Positions 1 to 10,800 of a DNA stretch of 64,000 bases are shown piece after piece (within the stretch, counting starts at the first letter, position 1; the number at the start of each line of letters is the position of its first letter). The DNA is from Enoplolaimus lenunculus (taxonomy: Eukaryota > Nematoda > Enoplea > Enoplida > Thoracostomopsidae), in the NCBI GenBank assembly GCA_030248215.1, contig JASANG010003724.1, positions 62,001 to 126,000 on the forward strand, read 5' to 3'. Both the position numbers and the translations under genes were made by a program. The notes below the pieces were generated by a model, which did no database searches, was not told the DNA's origin, and saw only the letters and a list, made by a program, of their open reading frames with translations.

Positions 1-118
1 GCCGATTCCAAAGTCTAAGCCTTCAGCCTAAGCCTAAGCAAAAAATAGTTTAAAGCTTAAACTGACTCTATTATAGCCCCTCCGGAAAACGATCCGGACC
101 TGTTCTATACATGGGCCA
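1..118. mobile_element. GGCC-ended MITE with TTAGGC core, right part
   Basis: The window opens inside a short non-autonomous DNA element. Visible are CCTAAG hexamers, the subterminal motif rich in GCTTAAAC, and the right terminus TTCTATACATGGGCC ending at 118. The same right end closes the complete copy at 40477-40634. The left end lies outside the window. Confidence 0.7.
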
Positions 119-767
119 AGCGGAAAATGGCTTTACATTTCATGCTTATGCAAATTGGCTGTTCTCAGTTAAGATATGGCCTCAAGATCATTACAAAATT
201 GATTGCCAAACAAAACGTTTTGCCGTTGTTTACAAAACACCAAAGTCACGTTGTTCTGGCATGAAAACAATTGGGTTTTGTACATTAAAAATCACTCAGC
301 CTATTGAAATTTAAATGCCGTCAAATTTTTAGTTTGTGTAAATGTCATTTTATTGACACAACCTAAATATTACAACAGCCCGGTTGTAGTTGATTTTGTC
401 TTTAATAAACACAAAATGTATAGTATAGTTGTGTGGTCGATAAACTATTTGAACTTTTACGATATTAATATTTACACAACATGAAAATTTTAGCAAAAAT
501 AAACTTTCTTGCAAGATTTCCAACCGAGTCTAAGATTTGTTGAAGCGAAACGTCTCTCATTTTGATTTTGAACCTTTAAACTATACTCACAAAACAGCAC
601 TACCTTCAAACGGTGTTAAATGTAAACTAAAAAATTATATCCAAAAACGTAAACAAAAGTTGAAGAATTTTGGTGTGTCAACACTGTACTGTACTTCACT
701 GTATCAGTACGGACATTCCAGTACAACGATTATGAGAACTGTGGTTCATAGATGCTTTCTGCCGCAA

Positions 768-1110
768 TCTGTGTGCAAACGGAGTTATAAAACACCGGAA
801 CCGGAAAGTTAAAAAATACCGGAACCGGAACCGGAAAATAAAAAATATTTGTTACCGAAAAATTCATTTTTAAGCGCTATTTTATCGCTTTTAATACTGT
901 AAATAAAACCTTTTTCAAAATTCCAAAATTCTGAAACAAATGCAGTAGGTAGAAACATGATAAATTATGGAGTGTGGCACAAATTGAAAATTTTGGCAAT
1001 ACACGCTACGGCAATTTTAGATAAAAAAGTGCGAATATGCCAATTTTTCTTAAATTTTGGAATGAGATAATTTTCAATACCGAAAATACCGGAAAATTCC
1101 GGTAAATTTC
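768..1110. mobile_element. Degenerate hAT-like MITE, CCGGAA subfamily
   Basis: Repeated ACCGGAACCGGAAA near the left and ATACCGGAAAATTCCGG near the right resemble the termini of the better copy at 58716-59066. The interiors also match (CTTACCGAAAAATT followed by a TTTTAA-rich stretch). Both ends have drifted, so boundaries are approximate and no target duplication is recognisable. Confidence 0.5.
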
Positions 1111-1145
1111 TGTGCGGCAGAAACGCACTTTGTTATTAAATAAGT

Positions 1146-1536
1146 CAGGGTGTAAACGGATAGTAAAAATAACGGAAACGGAAACGGATAGTGATCAAAA
1201 TAACGGAAACGAATATTGAAGTATAAAAGTTTCAAAGATGTTTTATTTTTCTGCCAACACAATTGAGGCGTGCAGGTATTCACCGGGTTTTCTAAAATAT
1301 TGTCGAAAAAAAGCGGTTGTATTGAATTTTTTAAGGTTTTGGAAGAATTTCGTAATTTGTATTCCATTTCAACAATTGCCATATATCTGCTATAAAAAAT
1401 TGCAAAAATACACATGATTTGCAACTAATTTTAGCGCACAAATAACAGATTTTCCGTTATTTCTATAACGAAAACGGAAACGAAAACGAACAATGATTTT
1501 TACCAAAAACGGAAAAGGATATCCGGTTACACCCTA
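1146..1536. mobile_element. hAT-like MITE, AACGGAAACGGA subfamily
   Basis: The left end CAGGGTGTAAACGGATA and the right end TATCCGGTTACACCCTA are imperfect inverted repeats. Just inside them are runs of AACGGAAACGGA instead of the CCGGAG or CCGGAA runs of sister copies. The copy at about 57718-58025 is of the same subfamily. The flanks do not give a clear target duplication. Confidence 0.6.
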
Positions 1537-1872
1537 TAAATATTAACATATCAAAAAATAAAGGTCAAAAGGTGTTTTACACGCGCAGTTTTTGTTCGAG
1601 TTATTTCAGTTCATGAGGAAGTCAGGACCACAACCTTAATTTTTAGCGTATTGTAATGATAAACGTCATATTAAGCAAAACTCGATATTGAAAACATCGG
1701 TTAATGCTATAAAACTCAAGTCAAATCTCGTCTCAGAACACTGATGGATTTAAGCCATGTCAGTACAGAGCAGCTTAAATACTCAAGAGGGGAACGACAC
1801 ATAAACACAACTCATCGTCGCGATCACCGGTAGTTTTAAGGAAGGGGGTCAGGCTCAAGTCGGGTTTATTTA

Positions 1873-2002
1873 TTTTTAAAGTCAAATTGACTCTCTCCGA
1901 AATAGGCTTTTCACAAACTGAGTCAAAATTCAACTCCGCCATAGTCAAAGGAAAGGGCTATTTCGGAGAGAATCAATTTGACTCACCATTTTTTGCTGTG
2001 TT
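1873..2002. mobile_element. Mariner-like palindromic MITE fragment
   Basis: Contains GACTCTCTCCGAAATAGGC, a partial mirror of it, and the right end GACTCACCATTTTTTGC. These match the TA-flanked palindromes at 35115-35314, 53252-53450 and 53896-54180. The left terminus is missing. Confidence 0.6.
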
Positions 2003-2877
2003 AGCCCACGCCTAAGCCCAAGCTTAAGTCGAACCATACGTCTCAGATTTAGCCCAAGGGTCGTTTAGGATGTGATCTATGTTTAAACCGCAGCCTATAT
2101 TCATAGGTCATGAACGTAATAGTGCGCGCACTAATGCTAAAAATTGTCCAGGTCTTGGTAAGGACCCATATCATTTTCAGAAACTGTGTAGGAAGGATGT
2201 TATATTTAGAACTTTGCAGAGTCCAAAGACAACGCCGACATTCTGCTTACAGGGTCTCCAATGTCGCTACGCTCACAGAATATAGTGCATAAAATGTCTT
2301 TACTCTGTAACGAGACACTGTTCGAAGGGACTATTGTTGTACATTTGTTTTAGCAGAAATGCACAAAAAATTAAAATTTATTTTGTGCAAACGACGCTGT
2401 AGCGAGAGTCTGCGTTTTCTTAAACGTCCCTACCGAGGGACTCTGTTTTGTCCCTACTCCCTTGGAACACTGTCAGGATAAATGGACTTTCTAAGAACAG
2501 GGTGTGTGTTGTCATCAGGCCCTCGTTAGCATCGTTTTTTGACACTGGTCCTAAGGGGGTGGGTGGACAATTTTTGACAACTATGCGAGTCACACATGGA
2601 TAGGCACGTGAAAAAAACTGAATACAGTCGAGATCCAACAGAAACCGGGACGCCCCTAAACACTAACATGTCCACTTTTGAATCTGCGTAAAATTTTACA
2701 GATCTCTGTAAAATTGCGGGAAGGTCTTTAATATATCCAAACGAGGACCCTAGACAGAATTTTGGACAACACCATTATATTAATACATGACAATATTCTG
2801 AAAACCTTGTCCAAACACGAACCCTTTGAAACCTGACCAAAACTCTGCAATAAAATTTTGCTGTTTTACGTCAATAC

Positions 2878-3255
2878 CAGGGTGCAACCGGAGGTGAAAA
2901 ATACCGGGGCCGGAGCCGGAGGTTAACGAAACTTGCCGGAGCCGGAGCCGGAGGTGAGGCGAAATTAAGTAGTAAAATTGATGGTTAATCAGTCAATTTT
3001 AGCCAATATCTGCAAAATGCTGTAAAGTTGTTTGGTTTCACGCTAATTTTGTGCCAAATCTGGGCAATTCTTTCATGAAAATTGTGACAAGTCAATTGAA
3101 ACGCGCTAAACAGATAAATTTAGGAAAATTATGCAAAATTTTACTACCGAAATTGCCGGAATCTCCGGCAAAAATTCAGCTGGAGCCGGAGCAGGAGCCG
3201 GAAGCCGATTTTCTGTCGGAGCCGGAGCCGGAGGTAACCCTCCGGTTGTACCCTG
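2878..3255. mobile_element. hAT-like MITE, CCGGAG subfamily, with 8-bp TSD
   Basis: A complete 378-bp copy. It begins CAGGGTGCAACCGGAGG and ends CCTCCGGTTGTACCCTG, an inverted pair. It is flanked by the perfect direct repeat GTCAATAC at 2870-2877 and 3256-3263. An 8-bp duplication with CAGGG termini is typical of the hAT superfamily. Subterminal GCCGGAGCCGGAG arrays lie at both ends. It encodes no transposase. Confidence 0.85.
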
Positions 3256-3393
3256 GTCAATACCATAGACCTTGCATTTATGTAACAATTCTCTATGTAC
3301 TACGGAACAGTAAATGGAACGCTTTAAAATCTAAATAGGCAATAACGACACGTTTTGCCTCATTTGAGATCGGCCCTCATGTCAAACGTCTTT

Positions 3394-3662
3394 AACCCTT
3401 TCTCACAAGAATATTTTCTATTTCCCCTGAGACTTTACTTTTATGCTAGGATTCGAACTCCAGTGACTGGAGTGGGAGGAGTATACCATCACCACTGAGC
3501 TATATGAGCTTGACGCTCGAGCCCGAGGGGGCTCTCACGTCTTGTGATGATTTAGTACTATGGGCATGTGTTGCAATTGTTAAACACGGTGCGATATACA
3601 TTATTTAACGTATATACACTGCGCTGAGTTGCCTATTGGCAACTCAATGTGAGAAGGCGTTA
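3394..3662 (-). mobile_element. piggyBac-like MITE with tRNA-Gly-like core
   Basis: The inverted ends AACCCTTTCTCACA and TGTGAGAAGGCGTTA enclose about 270 bp. The left flank reads TTAA. Read on the minus strand, the interior holds an A-box-like TAGCTCAGTGGTGATGG, a CCTCCCACT anticodon-arm-like stretch and a B box GGAGTTCGAATCC. Sister copies lie at 47012-47279 (same orientation) and 49441-49710 (opposite). The tRNA part does not form a convincing acceptor stem, so it is probably a relic rather than a working tRNA gene. Confidence 0.7.
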
Positions 3663-4460
3663 TGTTTGTCATTTGGAATTTCTTGAAGTCAGGTATCTTT
3701 AGTTTCGCGTAGAGTTGTTAATATTTGGAAGAAACTTGATAATACAACAGTTCCACTTAATTCAGTCGTTTTGTTAAAAAAGAAACTTGAAAATTACGGT
3801 TTTTAATCTAGTAAAGGGAAGGCTTTACTATCAGAAAATGCCTATAACTGTTAATTACTTAACTAGTGTTTTTCGTGGATATACCAATATGGTTCCTAGT
3901 AAAAGTGAAGGCAATAGCTATTATAGAATTATAACTGAATCCCAAATAATTACGCTTGTAAAGATTTAAAAAAAATTATTTTTATCCTATAAGACGCTTG
4001 TTAGTCGGTATTCGTGGCCTTGATTTTCACTAAACTCCGATTTTGTCTACGACGTGATGTTAATTCGCAGTGAACAACTTTTTATTTCGGTACCGTATCT
4101 ATATGTTCATATGTATGGGAATCTATACTTCCCAAACACTTAACGTGCAGCTATCCCGACATCCTCTTTTACAGGTAGTCGACCCGGAACGCATTCCAAC
4201 GGAACATACGTTTACGAAAATTTTGGTATATTAGTAATCACTTTAACCCCGGAATTCTACATATTTCTAATTTTACTACATGAGTACCTTTTTGTATTTC
4301 GAGAATTTTTTATTTTTAACCAAGTTCTCATATACGAAACTGCTGATATAATACAGTAGTCTGCTGTACAAAATTGTTCACCAAGATATGGATCGTTCAC
4401 AATTTTTGCTTCCAAAAACACAATATGGTACGGTTAACATGTGTCAGATTTTCAAGTTGT

Positions 4461-4600
4461 CATGCGGTATCCCTACCATAGCGCAAAAATTGCGTTAAAA
4501 CCACCGTAACGCATGTTACAAAATGCTCTGTGATATGCATTAGGGTTAGGGTAGGGTTATCGCAATTTTTGCCTTATGGTAGGGTTAATGCATGGCGATT
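4461..4600. repeat. Imperfect inverted repeat, possible small MITE
   Basis: A left arm with ATCCCTACCATAGCGC and AAAAATTGCG is mirrored by a right arm with CGCAATTTTTGCC and TTATGGTAGGG, about 60 bp apart. Between them lies a short GGGTTAGGGTAGGG stretch. No target duplication is identifiable. Confidence 0.5.
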
Positions 4601-4815
4601 TTGGAAATTGGCACGTGTTATGTTATAGTGTTTCCGGTTGCAAATGAAAATTTTGATTATGAACGATTTATTTTTTGTCGCAAATATTTTCGTTGAAGCT
4701 AAAATTTTCATTTTTTTATATACCTTCAGAAGACACGTAAATGTAAAAAAATACGTAATAGGTTAGGTATATATACATACTGACTTCAGTTTGCTCATCA
4801 AGTGTTAAGTTTAAA

Positions 4816-7800
4816 ATGGGGGCTTTGTACAGAAGCGAAGAAATGACACGATGTCAGCTTTATTTGCAAACCGAAGCTGCGTATGCATGTGTTGCCGAAT
4901 TGGGAGAGTTGGGACTGGTGCAGTTCCGAGATGTGAGTACTTACTTGTATATGTACTTTTCTCTAAGCGTGTATCACTTTTATAGGTAACAAACTGACAG
5001 AATCCAAGAACTCGCATTTCTCACACATACGGCGTAGTCAGCATATACGTATATGTGCCATTAAAATTCATGCAAGTGAACGATTGCACTAGTCTACCGT
5101 TAAAATTCATGCAAGTGAACGATTGCAAGGCACGCTCAAATGTACAAATGACACAGCAAAGCTTTTCACAAAAAAGTGCCATATTAATCACTTTTGTCGA
5201 AGTTTGTTGCACTCTCGAAAGTATAAAACTATAAAGGCCACATAATTTTTAGTCAAAGCAAAATGCACATTAGACAACCGCGTAGGTTTCGCGTACAATC
5301 GTTAAAACATTGCCTTCACTGCTACATGAGTTCAGAAACATAGGGATTGGTGCCACGTTCCGCCTTGTTTCGCAGTTGGAATTTTTCTGCATATATTCGA
5401 TGTTACAAGTGTAAGCGCCTTCAGAGTTATTCCGGCAGAAATTCTTGCAAAAATAAACCTAACGTTCCTGTATTCAAAGATTTGGGAACCGGAATTTTTA
5501 CTGTTTTGTGGCAACCTATTGGAAACTTAAAAAATGCAATTAGTTCAGTTTTGTTAGTAAACTGTTAGATTAAAGATCTGATGTGTTTCGCAAAGCATTG
5601 TTACGAGATAGCTCTTCGGCCATTTTTTATTAGTTTTCTAAAAAGTCCATCAGTAATTCGGTGACGAAATTATTTCAAACTTTGTTTTTTGCTTCGGTTT
5701 CTGCAAAAAAATTATATAATTGTTGTTCCTGTTCCTGTTCCTGTAAAATGTAGTTCTTGTTGGAACCTTGGCATCTAGTGACCGGATAAAAAAATTCCGG
5801 CTGCAATTTTCAGGCATGTGCTTGTTATCACGACTTCCAAGGCTGTTGTAAGCAGACCGGCAGTCTGATATAATATAATAGTTGTACCGGGTGAAGTATG
5901 TTCATCTATGACCTGTAGCAAAGTATCAGCACTGCGATCTTCCAGCGCTACCATGAAGCCTGTTTTGGTACCCATATATATAATTGCCACAAGGTACTGC
6001 TCGTTGAAAACTTGTCCAATGACATAATTTCGCCTAGTGATCAAACATTTGTCAGTGTATACCACAGAGCCATGACCACAAAATATAAGATGGTTTCCGA
6101 AGAAAATATTAACCGCAAATGTCCCTACAAAATTACGCCAATCACAAATACTATGGGAACCCACACTTCAACCAGAAATATGCGAACTCCAAAATCGTTT
6201 TTGTCGGTCGTAGCAGACGGACGCGACCTATATTGCCATGCCACGCGTATTTTTCTTCATTCAACACAGGACTCATAGGTTCCGGTTTGGTCAGTTATTG
6301 ATATCAATAAAATTTCATTGTGCCTTAGTCGGATACCAAAAACGTAAAATGTTGAGTTGTATGATTTTTTGTAGCTAAACCCCGAAACAAGTGCGTTTCA
6401 AAGAAAGTTTGTTAATGAAGTGCGTCGTTGCGATGAAATGGAAAGGAAACTTCGTAAGTTTTATACTATTTGTAATTGCGTACGTGTATATCTATACATT
6501 CCAGCCGAGTATAGAATAAATTAAGATATTTAAACTGGAATAGGAATTGTTTCGAGTACGTATGTATAACCAATCACATGGATATATGTTATTAATGTTT
6601 TTGTAGCATTTTTATCCAACAGCATAGTTGTAGATTCTCGTTGAAATGTATCATTTGTGTTTTAGGTTTTCTTGAAAAAGAAATTAAGAAGGACGAAATT
6701 CCAATGTTGGATACTGGAGAAAACCCGGACGCTCCCCAACCGCGAGAAATGATTGATTTAGAGGTAGGGTTTTTTAATCAACGTAAACTAGTAGACATTT
6801 AAGCATCGATTTCTATATATTATAAAATTTTTGAAACGCAAGTGTATATTTTTGTTGACCACTGACAACTTTATTTTGGTTTAGAACTTTTGAATGTATT
6901 AGCACTATATATCTGCTATGTACTCTTAAACAGCTTAGGGTTGTGCTATAGTCGACGTCCAGCGCCGTCCGATATTTTGTGTCACATGTACGCCGCCGTC
7001 CGCCAACCGTACGCCGCCGTCCGCCACCCGTACGCCGCCGTCCGCCACCCGTACGCCGCCGTCCGCCACCCGTACGCCGCCGTCCGCCACCCGTACGCCG
7101 CCGTCCGCCACCCGTACGCCGCCGTCCGCCACCCGTACGCCGCCGTCCGCCACCCGTACGCCGCCGTCCGCCACCCCTACGCCGCCGTCCGCCACCCGTA
7201 CGCCGCCGTCCGCCACCCGTACGCCGCCGTCCGCCACCCGTACGCCGCCGTCCGCCACCCGTACGCCGCCGTCCGCCACCCGTACGCCGCCGTCCGCCAC
7301 CCGTACGCCGCCGTCCGCCACCCGTACGCCGCCGTCCGCCACCCGTACGCCGCCGTCCGCCACCCGGACGCCGCCCCCGCCGCCGTCCGCCACCCGTACG
7401 CCGCCGTCCGCCACCCGTACGCCGCCGTCCGCCACCCGTACGCCGCCGTCCGCCACCCGTACGCCGCCGTCCGCCACCCGTACGCCGCCGTCCGCCACCC
7501 GTACGCCGCCGTCCGCCACCCGTACGCCGCCGTCCGCCACCCGTACGCCGCCGTCCGCCACCCGTACGCCGCCGTCCGCCACCCGTCCGCCACCCGTACG
7601 GGACGCCTCCGTCCGCCACCCGTACGGGACGCCTCCGTCCGCCACCCGTACGGGACGCCTCCGTCCGCCACCCGTACGGGACGCCTCCGTCCGTCACCCG
7701 TACGGGACGCCTCCGTCCGTCACCCGTACCGGACGGCGCCGTCCGTCACCCGTCCGCCACCTTTCCTCCACCCCCCCCCCCCGTCCGCCCCCCGTACGCC

Positions 7801-10800
7801 GCCGTCCGCCACCCGTACGCCGCCGTCCGCCACCCGTACGCCACCCGCACACCGCCGTCCGCCACCCGTCCGCCACCCGTACGCCGCCGTCCGCCACCCG
7901 TACGCCGCCGTCCGCCACCCGTACGCCGCCGTCCGCCACCCGTACGCCGCCGTCCGCCACCCGTACGCCTCCGTCCACCACCCGTACGCCTCCGTCCGCC
8001 ACCCGTACGCCTCCGTCCGTCACTCGTACGGACGGCGCCGTCCGTCACTCGTACGGCGCCGGTGCCGGACGGCCCGTATGGGAGACGAAGGGTGACGGAC
8101 GTCAACAAAAGTATAGTGTAACCCTTATGCACCATGAAACATATAAGGGAAGGACTGAGTGAGATTCATGTACTAACACTCCAACGATTATGTTACTTTA
8201 GGCAACGTTTGAAAAGCTGGAAAATGAACTGCGGGAAGTTAATTCGAACGAAGAAATGTTGAAGAAAAACTTTTTAGAATTGTCGGAATTAAAGCACATC
8301 TTGCGGAAAACGCAAACATTTTTCGATGAGGTATGACTTGTCTATGAATGTATTGAAACATTACTTTTTACGTGTTTGTTCATGTATTAGCTCGCATTTT
8401 TGTAGTAGTTAAGATCAGTTCGTACTGCTCCTGCATATACCTATTTCCTTTTAACGGTACAAGTCTGGACTTTTGAAGATAACTTTCGAAGATTACTGTT
8501 TTCAGAAAAGTTGTTTCTTCGTGTGCTATATAAAACTGATCAAAAAACTTTTCGTAAGCGACTCAAAAAAGTACCACTTATTTATATTTTACATAATAAG
8601 ATGTCTATTAGGCCGGGCCTCGCAGAACAAATGTGTTGTGGAGAAAAGAGATTGAGAACGTGGAATCAACTATTACTTCCGACGAGGAACTGTTGGGGTT
8701 GATGTCTGTCCAGCCTTCCTTTGATTCTGCTAATTTACACCGAGTTCCAGTTGGGTGAGATTAAATTGGCTGTTCCAAGGAATATTTACAAAATTTTTAT
8801 TTGGTTTCTAACTTGTAATTACGTTATAACTTGCTTGCATTATTAACTAGTGCCGCGATCGCTTTAAGGGCATTGTTTTGTCTGTTAATTTAAGGCTGTC
8901 CGTCGGGTTACGCATTTTACTAAAATTGTAGCAGCCTCATTTGTTAACTGATTCCATTCCCATCATGGTGCGTTTATATAGCTAGAACAACTATTCAATA
9001 TTAAGATAGCGCCTTTGTTAAACGTAAACATATATTCCAATTCCGACTCAGTGTTGCAGCCACCCCCTACCCCCCTAGGGAGGGCGTCGGGCACCGTACC
9101 GCCCCCGATACAGTACTCAAGTAAAATATATTGATTCGTGTACTTTATTATGCTAAACTTGCTTAAGATGTTCTTGATTCCCGTTTAAGGGTCAAGTCCC
9201 ACGTGAAGATGAGGTTGCTGCATTAGCTGGCGAAGATGCTGCTTTGGGAACACAAGTTAAACTTGGGTACACATTTTATGTTTTTTGTATATGAGCATGT
9301 CAAATGTTTGAGTTTTTACTATTATCGTACGTAACAGATTTTTAATATTTTAATGAAATCGGCTGCTTTTGGGTTGTTCTGTACGATCACAGCTTTGCAC
9401 GTGTTGCTATGTTTTTGTTGTTTATGAAGGAATACTTATGTTTTTTCAGCTCTGTTTAAGTGTGATTATGACAATATTTTTGTTGTATTTCAGTACTAGA
9501 AATTTAATTTTCGTTCCTGATTAACTTTCTTGGTCGTAGCATAACGCAGCGCCTCAAAGTAGATTAGTAGGAATATTCGCCAAAATAATTTGCGGTCTTT
9601 TAGATTTGTGGCTGGTGTGATATTGTTGGAACGGTTGTCGTCTTTTGAACGTCTGCTTTGGCGTGCGTGTCGGGGTAACGTATTTTTACGCCAATCAGAA
9701 ATTACTGAGCCGCTTGAAGACCCGGTTTCGGTATGTTGATTGCGCATGTAAATCATACGTACTCGGGGAATCCGGAATTATGCGCTTGGTCAAGCACAAA
9801 CTATCCGTAATTTTTAAATTTGATTAGTGGCGTTTCGTAAAATCATCTGGTTTGAAAACAGCTCAGCGTCATTTCTAATTTTGGAGGTAACAAATTTAAG
9901 CAAAAGTCAGCTTAAAATACAAAAAATTGCAAAAATTGTAAATTGTAGTCCCTGTTTTTTATGTAGGTTTTTTTAAAATACTTCCCACTTCCCTCATAAG
10001 ATCCTCTGGGTTGATTGTTAACGTAATACAATATAATAAGTTTGTACCATCTTTGCTCCAATTAGGGTTATTATTGCGTGGCACAAAACCGAGCTATTCA
10101 AGTCAATTGGTCAGTCTAACCCGATGATGCCAAAATTGAAACAAGGAATATACTTTCTACAAGAAGCGACAAGAATTTGTTATTTGTTGTAGGGTATTCA
10201 AGTGCGAAAGTCAGTGTTTATAATATTTTTCCAAGGCGAACAACTCAAAACCCGTGTTAAAAAGATTTGTGAGGGGTATGTTTATGTTTGTTTCAATTAG
10301 CCGTAATATCATAATATTATTTTTTTGCTGGATTTGTCTTCAAACATGTTAATATGCAAAGTTTTGATGGATGTTTTGCATACATAATGTAAAGTGTGTT
10401 ACAGTTAGGTGGTAGCCGAGCTGCAAATTTTCTGTATAAAAGTTTGCCTTCAAAAATGTGTGTGAGACATATTTTGGTGTTAAGAGTACTGGACGCTTAT
10501 AAGAATTTACATTTAACAAACACTGATGTCGTAGTGAAGAGGTAGACCGGTGTCTTGGAAACACGTTTACCATTACGATTCGTTACGTGTTTAGGTTTCG
10601 TGCAACGCTGTATCCGTGTCCGGAAACTCCTCAAGAACGGCGCGAGATGGCAATTGGCGTCATGACTCGAATTGAAGATTTAAAGACGGTAACTTTTTAT
10701 TTGTCAGCTGTTATGTAGTTATTATTGATAAAAGTATTATTTAGTTAATTCAAGGTTGACCCTGTTTGGCGTAGACAAATAATTGCTTCACTTGTGCTCC

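Larger units (their letters stand above)
119..4815. other. Intergenic region upstream of the V-ATPase gene
   Basis: No convincing gene is seen here. The stretch holds hAT-like MITE copies or fragments (768-1110, 1146-1536, 2878-3255), a mariner-like palindrome fragment (about 1873-2002), a piggyBac-like MITE (3394-3662) and an inverted repeat (4461-4600). Between these, 119-767, 2003-2877 and 3663-4460 are AT-rich and show only short open stretches without recognisable domains. A TATATATA run at about 4767, some 50 bp before the start codon, is the only promoter-like string seen and is weak evidence in such AT-rich DNA. No transcription start can be placed. Confidence 0.6.

Noticed and set aside
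1074-1424. 116-codon minus-strand frame
   Set aside because: It spans a hAT-like MITE with AACGGA repeats, with no protein motif.
6813-8135. Open frames of 236 to 401 codons on both strands with repeats such as YAAVRHP or RRRPPPV
   Set aside because: They arise from the 21-bp minisatellite, whose unit is a multiple of three and free of stops in several frames. They lie within a clear V-ATPase intron.
8612-9266. Treating both 8612-8754 and 9190-9266 as constitutive exons
   Set aside because: Phase 2 followed by phase 0 gives a frameshift and early stop; each alone fits perfectly.
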